Part shown: one piece after another, positions 10,122 through 18,645 of the stretch
Layout: every line of letters starts with the position of its first letter
How positions within the stretch are numbered: the stretch's first letter is position 1
Notes under the pieces: generated by a model
Told to the model about the DNA's origin: nothing
The model's input: the letters and a program-made list of their open reading frames with translations, nothing else
The model's database searches: none
Made by a program: the position numbers and the translations under genes
DNA from: Pseudomonas sp. FP2309
GTDB lineage: Bacteria > Pseudomonadota > Gammaproteobacteria > Pseudomonadales > Pseudomonadaceae
DNA: 64,000 nucleotides
Direction: 5' to 3'
Assembly: GCF_030687575.1 (NCBI RefSeq)
Contig: NZ_CP117439.1
Location: 2,657,501-2,721,500 of the forward strand

Positions 10122-11378
10122 TCAGTAGCTGAGCGTTACCCCAAGGCTGCCCAAGGCCTTCCAGTATTCAGGATAGGTCTTGGCCACGCAGTCCGGGTCC
10201 TGAATGCGGATGCCCGACACTTTCAAACCGGCCAGAGCAAAGCACATGGCGATGCGGTGGTCGGCGTGGGTGTCGATCAGTGCGTTGCACGACGTACCCG
10301 CCAGCCCAGGGTCGGCGGCGACCAGCAGATCATCGCCTTCGATGGTGGCCAGGCCTGGGCGAATCTCATTGAGGCCATCGTGCAGCGCCTGCACGCGGTC
10401 GCATTCCTTGACCCGCAGGTTGGCCAGTTCGGTGAAGCGCACCGGGGTGTTGTTGAACGCTGCCAGCACCGCCAGGGTTGGGATGGCGTCCTGCATTTGC
10501 GAGCCGACGACTGTGGCCTGCATGTTCGGGAACTGGGCGATCACTGCCTGGGCCTTGGCATCGGGTTGGGTGAAGTCCTGCGCGGCCACGCCGATGTCGA
10601 TGCGCCCGCCGGTCAACACTTCAGCAGCCCACAGGTACGTGGCGGCGGAGGCGTCCGGTTCGATCAGGTAGTCATGGGCGGTGTAGCCGGTAGCGGCCAC
10701 ACGCCAGGTGGTGTCGTCGACCTCCTCGACCTGTGCGCCGAAGGCCCGCATGCAATCGAGGGTCAGGTCCACGTAGCCACGGGCACCAATGTCCTTGCCG
10801 GTCAGGGCCACTTCTATCGGCGCCTCGCCGCAGGCTGCCAGCATCAGCAGGGCCGAAACGTACTGGCTGGACAAGCCGCCGTCGATCTCAAAGCGCCTGG
10901 CCTGGACCTTGCCCGCGCCGTGCACGGTCACCGGTGGGCAGCCGGTTGGGCTGTCGACCCGGATACCGTTCTGGCCGAGGGTGGCCAACAATGGGCCGAT
11001 CGGGCGCTTGCGCATGTAGTCATCGCCATCGAGCACCACGGTGCCGTCGACGGTGGCCACGGCGGCGGTGAGAAAGCGCATGGCGGTGCCGGCATTGCCG
11101 AGGAACAGCGGTTGGGCAGGTAAGTGCAGCTTGCCGGAGCCAGTGACGACAAAGGTGGTGTCATCCGGCTCATCGATGGTCACGCCCATCTGGCGCAACG
11201 CGACCGACATGTGCCGGGTGTCGTCGCTTTTCAGCGCGCCGCTCAGGCGGCTGGTGCCCTTGGCCAGCGCGGCCAGCAGCAGGGCGCGGTTGGTAATGGA
11301 TTTGGAGCCGGGAGGCGCGACCTTGCCATTGAGGGGGAAAGTGGGCGGTGTAACGGTCACGGTTTTCTGCGAACTCAA
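10122..11378 (-). CDS. aroA: 3-phosphoshikimate 1-carboxyvinyltransferase (EPSP synthase), stand-alone
   Basis: Cytosolic enzyme of the shikimate pathway joining shikimate-3-phosphate and PEP. About 418 residues with PGSKSITNRALLLAALA (PEP/S3P site), LFLGNAGTAMRF, the S3P-binding GGLSSQYVSALL and LRVKECDR. The start is a TTG at 11378 with AGGAG 9 nt upstream; an upstream ATG at 11447 has no support. Phe102 stands where E. coli AroA has Pro101. In pseudomonads the essential EPSP synthase is normally fused to prephenate dehydrogenase in the serC-cmk operon, so this is probably a second copy. It follows the YecA-like gene by 90 bp on the same strand. Confidence 0.95.
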   Translation of the reverse strand: MSSQKTVTVTPPTFPLNGKVAPPGSKSITNRALLLAALAKGTSRLSGALKSDDTRHMSVALRQMGVTIDEPDDTTFVVTGSGKLHLPAQPLFLGNAGTAMRFLTAAVATVDGTVVLDGDDYMRKRPIGPLLATLGQNGIRVDSPTGCPPVTVHGAGKVQARRFEIDGGLSSQYVSALLMLAACGEAPIEVALTGKDIGARGYVDLTLDCMRAFGAQVEEVDDTTWRVAATGYTAHDYLIEPDASAATYLWAAEVLTGGRIDIGVAAQDFTQPDAKAQAVIAQFPNMQATVVGSQMQDAIPTLAVLAAFNNTPVRFTELANLRVKECDRVQALHDGLNEIRPGLATIEGDDLLVAADPGLAGTSCNALIDTHADHRIAMCFALAGLKVSGIRIQDPDCVAKTYPEYWKALGSLGVTLSY

Positions 11379-11468
11379 GGGACAGGGCTCCTGATCAAGG
11401 CAAAGGGGTACGGCGTGGTCGACGGGCGGACCCGAATAATCGGCCAAAGGTGCGGTGCTTGTCGAGGT

Positions 11469-12023
11469 TTAGCGCTGGCTCAGCCAGTAATCATGCAGCG
11501 CCCGCGCCGCCGGCTCGATCTCGCTGACACGCCGCTGATGGGCGGCTACGTCCAGGTCCACGGGCAATTCGAAATTGTCCTGCTCGGCACACCAGGAGAT
11601 TTTCTCCAGATTCGCCGCGTGTTCGGCCGACAGTTCAGGCCAGTTGCCGATAGCGGCGCCACGGATATAGCCGAAGCACCATTCTTCGGCGAGGGTCACC
11701 GATTGGCCCTGATGCTCTTTCTCGTCGAACAATGCCTTGAAACCCTGGGCATTACCGGCCAGTTGCGCGGCGAGGGTGTTCATATGGCGCACACAGAGTT
11801 CGAGGAACCGCTGCGCGTCATCCATGTTGCTCCACTCGGGGTTCTGCCCGCCCCAGATGGCGGGGAACCATTCGGCGACGTCGACCTGTTTGGGGCTGGA
11901 CACCAGGGCCGTGAAGTAACCATCGAGCTCGGCCAGGTTGAGCACCGAATGGTCATCGCCGTACTTGAGCAGCGTGTCGTCGATAAAGTCGAATTCGGCG
12001 GCGGCGAGGGGTTGGGTGTGCAT
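11469..12023 (-). CDS. UPF0149 / YecA-family protein
   Basis: 184 residues, mostly helical, matching the UPF0149 (YgfB/YecA) family: LNLAELDGYFTALVSSP, WFPAIWGG, EWCFGYIRGAAIGNW. Unlike YecA it has no C-terminal SEC-C zinc motif. Members have been tied to regulation or protein handling but no firm role can be given. First gene of a likely minus-strand set with aroA and the Cys-motif protein. Confidence 0.8.
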   Translation of the reverse strand: MHTQPLAAAEFDFIDDTLLKYGDDHSVLNLAELDGYFTALVSSPKQVDVAEWFPAIWGGQNPEWSNMDDAQRFLELCVRHMNTLAAQLAGNAQGFKALFDEKEHQGQSVTLAEEWCFGYIRGAAIGNWPELSAEHAANLEKISWCAEQDNFELPVDLDVAAHQRRVSEIEPAARALHDYWLSQR

Positions 12024-12184
12024 GGCATATCCTTCAAAACGTCGAACGCCGCGGGCAGGGCGGCTTAAAGCGCCAAGGATGGCGCCTGGCAGGGTTTTTT
12101 GCCAGTCCCGCTTTTGGCCGATGCGCCGTTGTGCACCCTTGTTATAGTTCGGGCCTTATCACTCGCCAGTCAGGGATCACTGCC

Positions 12185-12997
12185 ATGTCCAAATACCAAG
12201 CTTTCGTCGTCGAACTCACCGGCAACGTTGCCCATGTGCAGATCAACCGCCCGGAAAAAATCAACGCGATGAACGCCGCGTTCTGGACCGAAATCATCGA
12301 CATCTTCCAATGGGTCGAAGACACCGATGCGGTGCGCGCGGTCGTGCTCAGCGGCGCCGGCAAGCATTTTTCCTCGGGCATCGACCTGATGATGCTGGCG
12401 TCGGTGGCCAACGACTTCGGCAAGGACGTGGGCCGCAACGCACGCTTGTTGCGGCGCAAGATCCTCGAGCTGCAAGCCTCGTTCAACGCTGTGGACCAAT
12501 GCCGCAAGCCGGTGCTGGCGGCGATCCAGGGCTACTGCATCGGCGGCGCCATCGACCTGATCAGCGCCTGTGACATGCGTTACGCCGCCGAGGATGCGCT
12601 GTTTTCCATCAAGGAAATCGACATCGGCATGGCCGCCGACGTCGGCACCCTGCAACGCCTGCCGCGGATTATCGGCGACGGTATGCTGCGCGAGCTGGCG
12701 TACACCGGCCGCCAGTTCGGCGCCGAAGAAGCGCGCAGCATCGGCCTGGTCAATCGGCTGTACCCGGACCCTGCCAGCCTGTTGGCAGGGGTGCTGGAGA
12801 TTGCCCATGACATCGCCGCCAAATCACCGATCGCCGTGACCGGCACCAAGGCCATGATCAGCTACATGCGTGACCATACGATCAATGATGGCCTGGAATA
12901 CGTTGCCACCTGGAACTCGGCTATGTTGCAATCCAACGACCTGCGTGTGGCCATCGCGGCCCACATGAGCAAGCAGAAACCCGAATTCGTGGATTGA
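12185..12997 (+). CDS. Crotonase-family protein, delta3,5-delta2,4-dienoyl-CoA isomerase-like
   Basis: 270 residues of the enoyl-CoA hydratase/isomerase fold. The oxyanion-hole segments are [12 protein letters not shown] and [15 protein letters not shown]. All three acidic residues known from the mitochondrial isomerase ECH1 are present: Asp in AIDLI, Glu in SIKEID and Asp in [11 protein letters not shown]. The downstream [19 protein letters not shown] also follows ECH1 closely. Predicted to move double bonds during beta-oxidation of odd-position unsaturated acids. Start taken at 12185 (MSKYQAF) after AGGGA. The stop lies 5 bp before the nudC ATG. Confidence 0.88.
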   Translation: MSKYQAFVVELTGNVAHVQINRPEKINAMNAAFWTEIIDIFQWVEDTDAVRAVVLSGAGKHFSSGIDLMMLASVANDFGKDVGRNARLLRRKILELQASFNAVDQCRKPVLAAIQGYCIGGAIDLISACDMRYAAEDALFSIKEIDIGMAADVGTLQRLPRIIGDGMLRELAYTGRQFGAEEARSIGLVNRLYPDPASLLAGVLEIAHDIAAKSPIAVTGTKAMISYMRDHTINDGLEYVATWNSAMLQSNDLRVAIAAHMSKQKPEFVD

Positions 12998-13002
12998 CTG
13001 AC

Positions 13003-13836
13003 ATGACCCCAGGCTGGATTACCACAACGCTGCTGGACACTGACACCCCCGGCGGCTGGGCCGTCGCCCGCAGCCGCGACGGCTTTTTGCATGACGACAA
13101 TGGTCCGCTGTTTCCCCGGGAATGGCTCAAGCGCCAGGACCTGTCGGTGTTTGCCGAACACGGCATCGGCCACCTCGATGGCGAACCGGTGTACCTGCTG
13201 GAACTCAATGCGGCGAGTGACGTGCAGGGCTGCAGTTGGCAGGGCCTGCGCGGCTTCATGCTGCAGGGCGATCACACCCTGTACAAAGTGCTCGGGTATG
13301 CGGCGCAGATCGGCACGTGGGCACGTGAGCATCGGTTTTGCGGCAGTTGCGGCCAGGCCATGGTCCAGGTGCCTCGGGAACGCGCCATGTACTGCCAGGC
13401 CTGTGACCTGCGCAGCTACCCGCGGATTTCGCCGAGCATGATCGTGCTGGTGACCCGTGGTGACGAGATTCTGCTGGCGCGTTCACCGCGGTTTGTCACA
13501 GGGGTGTACAGCACGCTGGCGGGGTTTGCCGAGCCGGGTGAGTCGGCCGAAGACTGCCTGATCCGTGAAGTGCGCGAGGAAGTGCAGGTGGAGGTCAAGA
13601 ACATCCAGTACATGGGCAGCCAGTGCTGGCCGTTCCCTCATTCGATGATGCTGGGGTTCCATGCCGAATACGCCGGGGGCGATATCGTGCCCCAGGCCGA
13701 CGAGATCGAAGACGCGCAGTGGTTCAACATCCATGACCTGCCGCCGCTGCCGGCGTCGCGCTCCATTGCGCGTTACCTGATCGACCTCTACCTGGCCCGT
13801 CGCTTAGGCCACGCTGAACCAGTGCTGCCAGGCTAG
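13003..13836 (+). CDS. nudC: NADH pyrophosphatase / NAD-capped RNA hydrolase NudC
   Basis: Cytosolic Nudix hydrolase splitting NAD(H) to NMN(H) and AMP and removing NAD caps from RNA. 277 residues. The zinc ribbon is [22 protein letters not shown] and the Nudix box is [20 protein letters not shown], followed by the family motif [14 protein letters not shown] (SQPWPFPxS in the family). ATG 13003 is preferred over the upstream TTG at 12994. Its 3' end overlaps the convergent TSUP gene by 33 bp. Close spacing to the crotonase gene suggests one transcript. Confidence 0.95.
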   Translation: MTPGWITTTLLDTDTPGGWAVARSRDGFLHDDNGPLFPREWLKRQDLSVFAEHGIGHLDGEPVYLLELNAASDVQGCSWQGLRGFMLQGDHTLYKVLGYAAQIGTWAREHRFCGSCGQAMVQVPRERAMYCQACDLRSYPRISPSMIVLVTRGDEILLARSPRFVTGVYSTLAGFAEPGESAEDCLIREVREEVQVEVKNIQYMGSQCWPFPHSMMLGFHAEYAGGDIVPQADEIEDAQWFNIHDLPPLPASRSIARYLIDLYLARRLGHAEPVLPG

Positions 13837-14583
13837 GCGCACCGTCAGCCCGAGAACCACGGTGATGAACACCGGGCGAATGAACTTGGCGCCGCCGCTG
13901 ATCGCGCTGCGTGCGCCAAAGAACGCGCCACCCATCACCGAAACGCCCATCGCCAGGCCGACAACCCAGTCCACCGAGCCATTGAAGATAAATACCGACA
14001 GTGCCGCCGCGTTGCTGACGAAGTTCATGCTGCGCGCCACGCCGCTGGCTTTCACCAGGTCGTTGGGGTGCAGCAGCATCGTGCTCACCGTCCAGAACGC
14101 GCCGGTGCCCGGCCCGGCCACGCCGTCGTAGAAGCCCAGCCCAAAGCCCTGGGCGGACTGCCACTTCTTCTTGATCGGTGCGTCATTGTCCAGCGCTGCC
14201 TTGGGCGTGCCGCCGAACAGCAGGTACAGGCCACAGCCGAACACGATCACCGGCAGCATCTTGTTCAGGGTCTCTGCGGGCAGGTAGTGGGCGACCACTG
14301 CGCCGGCCAGTGCTCCGATCAACGTCCCGACGATGGCGTGCACCCACTGGCGCGGGTGGAACAGCTTGCGGCGGTAGAAGGTAAAGCTGGCGGTGGCCGA
14401 GCCGAAGGTGGAGCTGAGCTTGTTGGTCCCCAGCACCAAGTGCGGCGGCATGCCGGCGGTGAGCAGGGCGGGGGTGGTGAGCAGGCCGCCACCGCCGGCG
14501 ATGGCGTCGATAAAACCGGCGATAAACGCCACGGCGGCGAGAATGGCGAGGGTGGTCAGGTCAACGCTGAGTTCGAAGGGCAT
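13804..14583 (-). CDS. TSUP-family (TauE/SafE) membrane transporter
   Basis: 259 residues, about eight hydrophobic segments, with the two repeated family motifs [20 protein letters not shown] and [16 protein letters not shown] and the interior [15 protein letters not shown]. The family is believed to export sulfite, sulfoacetate or related sulfur/organic anions; the substrate here is unknown. The C-terminal 33 bp overlap the 3' end of nudC on the other strand. Confidence 0.92.
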   Translation of the reverse strand: MPFELSVDLTTLAILAAVAFIAGFIDAIAGGGGLLTTPALLTAGMPPHLVLGTNKLSSTFGSATASFTFYRRKLFHPRQWVHAIVGTLIGALAGAVVAHYLPAETLNKMLPVIVFGCGLYLLFGGTPKAALDNDAPIKKKWQSAQGFGLGFYDGVAGPGTGAFWTVSTMLLHPNDLVKASGVARSMNFVSNAAALSVFIFNGSVDWVVGLAMGVSVMGGAFFGARSAISGGAKFIRPVFITVVLGLTVRLAWQHWFSVA

Positions 14584-14682
14584 GGGCAGGGCTTATGATT
14601 GGCGGGACTGCTGAAAGGTCGCCATCTTACCTGCCACACCCATACAGATCCAAATGAATGCAGATTCCACACGGGCCTGTAT

Positions 14683-15402
14683 TCAGCCGTGACGTTTGTC
14701 GAGCCACTCCAAGGCCGTGCGCCACACGCAGATCCCCAAAAAGTACGCCGACATCAGCGACCACAACCCAAAGGTCCACGGGTTGGTGTTGGGGTAGTCC
14801 ACCACCATCAAAAAGCTGCACAGCAACCAGATAGTGGTCACCGCGATATTGAGCGGCATAAAGCGCTTGACGCGGAACGGGTGCAAAAACTTCATCGGCG
14901 TCACGGTCAGCAGCGCCAGGCCGATCACGGTCAGCAGCGTTACCCACGCCTCGGGCTGGATGATGTACACACACAGGGCAACCACGTTCCAGGCGGCGGG
15001 GAAACCGACGAAATAGTTGTCTTTGCTCTTCATGTTGACGTTGCAGAAGCAGAACAGCGACGACACCAGGATCACCGACACCGTGAACAGGTGCGTGAAC
15101 TCCGGCAGATCGATATAGCGGTAGATAAACAGTGCCGGAATGAACACGTAGGTGAGGTAGTCGATCACCAGGTCAAGTACCGAGCCGTCAAAGCTGGGCA
15201 GCACCGTGCTGACGTTCAAGCGTCGCGCCAGGGAACCGTCCACGCCGTCCACCACCAGCGCCAGGCCCAGCCACAGCAGGCAGGCCTTGGGTGAGTTCTC
15301 AAGCAGCGCCAGCGTGGCCAAAAACGCCAGCACCACGCCGGTGGCGGTAAAGCCGTGGGCCCCCCAGGCTTTGATTCTGGCTACATGCAGGGTCGATATC
15401 AC
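14683..15402 (-). CDS. pcs: Phosphatidylcholine synthase
   Basis: Inner-membrane CDP-alcohol phosphatidyltransferase of 239 residues with about seven or eight hydrophobic segments. The catalytic signature is intact: VDGVDGSLARRL then FDGSVLDLVIDYLTY (D-G-x2-A-R, then G-x3-D-x3-D). Pcs joins choline to CDP-diacylglycerol directly, so it needs host- or environment-derived choline. The start is a GTG at 15402 with GGAG 8 nt upstream. No choline uptake gene is adjacent. Confidence 0.9.
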   Translation of the reverse strand: MISTLHVARIKAWGAHGFTATGVVLAFLATLALLENSPKACLLWLGLALVVDGVDGSLARRLNVSTVLPSFDGSVLDLVIDYLTYVFIPALFIYRYIDLPEFTHLFTVSVILVSSLFCFCNVNMKSKDNYFVGFPAAWNVVALCVYIIQPEAWVTLLTVIGLALLTVTPMKFLHPFRVKRFMPLNIAVTTIWLLCSFLMVVDYPNTNPWTFGLWSLMSAYFLGICVWRTALEWLDKRHG

Positions 15403-15550
15403 GGGCGGTTCTCCAAAAGGTGAAACGGGGCAGCCGACAACGTAACGCCGTCGATTCTGGCCGGGGAATGCAGGTATCGACCGGGAAGGGGCGCATAAGG
15501 TTCACCGCCCGGTGTATCGCTAAGCGTAGCAAGCGTAGGACATTTCGGCA

Positions 15551-16477
15551 TCAACCCTGGCGGAACACCAGGGCCTTCAAGCCACTTTGCGCGTCAATAT
15601 CCGGAAATTCCGGTGGGTTTTGCAGGCGCTCCACAAAGCGCAGGCCCGGCGCTTCGCGGGTCACGCCGTCGATCAGGAAGTCTTCGCCAAAGGCCGGGTC
15701 GTTCATGCACGCCAGCACCGTGCCCTGTGGCGTGAGCAGGTCCGGCAGGCGGCGCAGTACGCGCTGGTAGTCTTTGGTCAGCAGGAAGCTGCCTTTCTGG
15801 AATGACGGCGGGTCGATGATCACCAGGTCGTACGGGCCGCCGTGGGTGACTTTGGCCCAGGATTTGAACAGGTCGTGGCCCAGAAACGTGACCTTGCTCA
15901 AGTCGTGGCCATTGAGACGATGGTTGTCGCGACCCCGGCTCAGGGCGCCACGGGCCATGTCCAGATTCACCACGTGCTCGGCGCCGCCTTCGATGGCCGC
16001 CACCGAGAACCCGCAGGTGTAGGCGAACAGGTTGAGGACATGCTGGCCCTTGGCGTGCTCGCGCACCCAGTGGCGGCCGTAGCGCATGTCGAGGAACAAT
16101 CCGCTGTTCTGTTTCTTGCCCAGGTCGATCAGGTAGCGCAGGCCGCCTTCGGTGATGATCAGTTCATCGATGGCTTCGCCCACCAGCCACTCGGTGGTGC
16201 TTTGCGGCAGGTAGCGGTGTTGCAGTGCGACGGTGTGCGCGCCGAAGCGTGCCCATTCGATGTCGCTCAGCAGCTGTTTCAGCGCGTCCAGTTGCGCTGC
16301 TTTGGGCTCCTTGAACAATGCCACCAGGATCACCCCTTGCAGCCAGTCCACCGTCAGTTGCTCCAGGCCCGGCCAGCAGCGACCGCGCCCGTGGAACAGG
16401 CGTCGGGTTTCAGCGGGTGGGCTGGCCAGGGCGGTGAGCAAGTGGGTGTGCAGGGTGGCGAGTGCGTCTGGGGTCAT
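15551..16477 (-). CDS. Class I SAM-dependent methyltransferase, RlmI/RlmK-like
   Basis: 308 residues. SAM-binding motif I is VLNLFAYTCGFSVAA and motif IV is IDPPSFQKG, which is the N/DPP-F pattern of 23S rRNA methyltransferases of the RlmI and RlmKL C-terminal type. Also seen: FLDMRYGRHWVREHA and EHVVNLDMARGAL (motif II). There is no N-terminal PUA domain, unlike RlmI. The probable target is rRNA, but the position modified cannot be assigned. ATG 16477 is used; an upstream in-frame extension to 16585 reads as non-coding. Confidence 0.85.
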   Translation of the reverse strand: MTPDALATLHTHLLTALASPPAETRRLFHGRGRCWPGLEQLTVDWLQGVILVALFKEPKAAQLDALKQLLSDIEWARFGAHTVALQHRYLPQSTTEWLVGEAIDELIITEGGLRYLIDLGKKQNSGLFLDMRYGRHWVREHAKGQHVLNLFAYTCGFSVAAIEGGAEHVVNLDMARGALSRGRDNHRLNGHDLSKVTFLGHDLFKSWAKVTHGGPYDLVIIDPPSFQKGSFLLTKDYQRVLRRLPDLLTPQGTVLACMNDPAFGEDFLIDGVTREAPGLRFVERLQNPPEFPDIDAQSGLKALVFRQG

Positions 16478-16553
16478 CGTTGAGCGTCGGTGGTTAAGCG
16501 GGCGGCATTTTAAACACACTGGCGGGGTTTGCGGGGGGTTGCGCACACCTTGG

Positions 16554-16588
16554 CCGCAGGGGCGCGGGGCAGGCTCGCTCACCACAAC
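16554..16588. repeat. REP-like palindromic remnant
   Basis: On the minus strand this reads GTGGTGAGCGAGCCTGCCCC, close to the extragenic palindromes common in the P. fluorescens group (TGTGGTGAGCGGGCTTG type). It lies in the 119-bp spacer between the methyltransferase and the DUF1289 gene. Assignment is by resemblance only. Confidence 0.4.
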
Positions 16589-16596
16589 GGCGCTGG

Positions 16597-17085
16597 CTAG
16601 CAGGTCGCGATCAGAGCGGGTCCGAAGGCTTCCTTCAAGAATCCCGGTGCGATGTACCGTTCGTAGTGCGCCTCGGACAACAGGAAAAACTCGCGATCGA
16701 TCGCGTCGCGCAAGTCCGTTAGGTGGCGGTCACGAAACTCCGGCAGTAACGCCAACCCGTAGGCATCCAGCCTGGACATGACCCGCGCGCCGCGTGCGAT
16801 CAGTTGGTACGCCCAGCAATACGGCGACTGATGCGGCACAAAGCGAATTTTGCGGTCTTCCAACTGCTGGCGCAGACGCTGTGGGTCGAACACTTCCAGC
16901 TTGCTGGCCATCACTTGCACCAGTAACTGCTCAAGGCGCAGCCACACTGCCTGTTTTTCCTCGGCGTTGTAGCCATTCCACTGGATCACCTCATGGTGAT
17001 AGCGCTTGCACCCCCGGCACACAAGGTCACCGTAAACGGTGGAGCACAGGCCGATGCAGGGGGTCTTGATGGTTTGGTTGGGCAT
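16597..17085 (-). CDS. DUF1289 domain-containing protein
   Basis: 162 residues. The N-terminal 50 residues are a DUF1289 domain: PCIGLCSTVYGDLVCRGCKR with four Cys, followed by WNGYNAEEKQAVW. The remaining 110 residues (VPHQSPYCWAYQLIARGARV, then LLPEFRDRHLTDLRDAID) have no motif I recognise. The Cys pattern suggests metal binding. Function unknown. Confidence 0.85.
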   Translation of the reverse strand: MPNQTIKTPCIGLCSTVYGDLVCRGCKRYHHEVIQWNGYNAEEKQAVWLRLEQLLVQVMASKLEVFDPQRLRQQLEDRKIRFVPHQSPYCWAYQLIARGARVMSRLDAYGLALLPEFRDRHLTDLRDAIDREFFLLSEAHYERYIAPGFLKEAFGPALIATC

Positions 17086-17120
17086 AAAGGCAGGTACGCA
17101 CGTTTAAAGAACGCAGATAG

Positions 17121-17153
17121 CCCCTGTGGCAGCGGGCTTGCTTGCGAAGGCGG
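17121..17153. repeat. REP-like element
   Basis: CCTGTGGCAGCGGGCTTGCT followed by TGCGAAGGCGG matches the fluorescens-group repetitive extragenic core (CTGTGGGAGCGGGCTTGCTCGCGAA type) with a few changes. It sits 9 bp beyond the nrdB stop, in the spacer to the DUF1289 gene. Confidence 0.55.
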
Positions 17154-17161
17154 ATTGTCAA

Positions 17162-18412
17162 TCAATCCCAGCTCAGCGCTCCGCCGGTCTGGTACTCGAT
17201 CACACGGGTTTCGAAGAAGTTTTTCTCTTTCTTCAAGTCCATAATCTCGCTCATCCACGGGAACGGATTAGTCGTCCCTGGGTACTCTTCCTTCAACCCG
17301 ATCTGCGACAACCGACGATTCGCGATGAACTTCAGATAATCCTCCATCATCGCCGCATTCATGCCGAGTACACCGCGAGGCATGGTATCGCGCGCGTATT
17401 CAATCTCCAGCTGCGTGCCCTGCAGAATCATCTGGGTCGCTTCTTCTTTCATCTCGGCATCCCACAAGTGCGGGTTTTCGATTTTGATCTGGTTGATCAC
17501 GTCGATACCGAAGTTCAGGTGCATCGACTCATCGCGCAGGATGTATTGGAACTGTTCGGCCACGCCGGTCATTTTGTTGCGGCGGCCCATGGAGAGGATC
17601 TGGGTAAAGCCGCAATAGAAGAAGATGCCTTCCAGGACGCAGTAGTAGGCGACCAGGTTGCGCAGCAACTCTTTGTCGGTGTCGACGGTGCCGGTTTCGA
17701 ACTTCGGATCGGAGATCGAGCGGGTGTATTTGAGGCCCCAGGCGGCCTTTTTAGCCACCGATGGGATCTCGTGGTACATGTTGAAGATCTCGCCTTCATC
17801 CATGGCCAGCGATTCGATGCAGTACTGGTAGGCGTGGGTGTGGATCGCTTCTTCGAAGGCCTGGCGCAGGATGTACTGGCGGCACTCCGGGTTGGTGATC
17901 AGGCGGTACACAGCCAGCACGAGGTTGTTGGCGACCAGGGAATCGGCGGTGGAGAAGAAGCCCAGGTTGCGCATGACGATGCGGCGTTCGTCGTCGGTCA
18001 GGCCTTCGGGGTTTTTCCACAGGGCGATGTCGGCGGTCATGTTGACCTCTTGCGGCATCCAGTGGTTGGCGCAGCCGTCGAGGTACTTCTGCCAGGCCCA
18101 GTCGTACTTGAAGGGCACGAGCTGGTTGAGGTCGGCGCGGCAGTTGATCATGCGCTTTTCGTCGACGGCGACACGGGCGGAGGCGCCTTCGAGTTCGGCG
18201 AGGCCTTCGGCAACGTCGAGTTTGTCCAGGGCGGCCTTGGCGCGGATGATGGCGGCGGAGTCGTTGGCAGTCACGTGGCGCGCTTCCAGGGCAGCGGCGG
18301 CGCCGGCACCGTCGAGACGATCCATGTTGGCTTCGCTGGCATGGCCGGCATTGGCGCCCTTGATCACCGCTGCACCGGTGTCTTCGTTGTCGACTTCATC
18401 CCAACTCAGCAT
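17162..18412 (-). CDS. nrdB: Class Ia ribonucleoside-diphosphate reductase beta subunit
   Basis: Diiron-tyrosyl radical subunit that supplies the radical for aerobic deoxyribonucleotide synthesis. 416 residues. Metal ligands and radical residue can be read: E188, H191 and Tyr195 in [11 protein letters not shown]261 in [11 protein letters not shown]295 and H298 in [10 protein letters not shown]. Tyr195 distinguishes it from the otherwise similar chlamydial class Ic proteins, which have Phe. Start 18412 has GGAAGGAG 7 nt upstream. nrdA is not in the window: upstream on the same strand is a MocR gene. Two NrdR boxes lie 119-166 bp upstream of the start. Confidence 0.96.
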   Translation of the reverse strand: MLSWDEVDNEDTGAAVIKGANAGHASEANMDRLDGAGAAAALEARHVTANDSAAIIRAKAALDKLDVAEGLAELEGASARVAVDEKRMINCRADLNQLVPFKYDWAWQKYLDGCANHWMPQEVNMTADIALWKNPEGLTDDERRIVMRNLGFFSTADSLVANNLVLAVYRLITNPECRQYILRQAFEEAIHTHAYQYCIESLAMDEGEIFNMYHEIPSVAKKAAWGLKYTRSISDPKFETGTVDTDKELLRNLVAYYCVLEGIFFYCGFTQILSMGRRNKMTGVAEQFQYILRDESMHLNFGIDVINQIKIENPHLWDAEMKEEATQMILQGTQLEIEYARDTMPRGVLGMNAAMMEDYLKFIANRRLSQIGLKEEYPGTTNPFPWMSEIMDLKKEKNFFETRVIEYQTGGALSWD

Positions 18413-18530
18413 TGAAATACTCCTTCCTGGTCTGTTTTGACGGTGTGTGAACCCGTCCAAAAATAGGTAATTTGCAGGCTTCAAGGCATTGAAATACTGC
18501 GCAGAGTGTGGTCGGTAGATACCGATACTG

Positions 18531-18578
18531 CACACTATGTAGTGGTCTGTTTTGTTTGTGGGCACACTATATGGTGTG
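18531..18578 (-). promoter_or_regulatory. Pair of NrdR boxes upstream of nrdB
   Basis: CACACTATGTAGTGGT (18531-18546) and CACACTATATGGTGTG (18563-18578) both fit the NrdR box, roughly ACACTATATATAGTGT. Their centres are 32 bp apart, about three helical turns, the spacing seen at NrdR-controlled operons. They predict repression of nrdB by NrdR when dATP is high. Confidence 0.85.
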
Positions 18579-18645
18579 TAACAAGACTGGTCAACGCGCA
18601 AGAGTGGATCGAACGTCGCAGGTGCCGTGCAACCGGCGCTGCCTT

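Noticed and set aside
10023..11123. A 366-codon open frame antisense to aroA
   Set aside because: Shadow of aroA: low-complexity Gly/His/Gln-rich translation, no start signal.
17162..18412. Class Ic (Mn/Fe, chlamydial) ribonucleotide reductase
   Set aside because: The sequence is similar overall, but the radical Tyr195 is present where class Ic has Phe.
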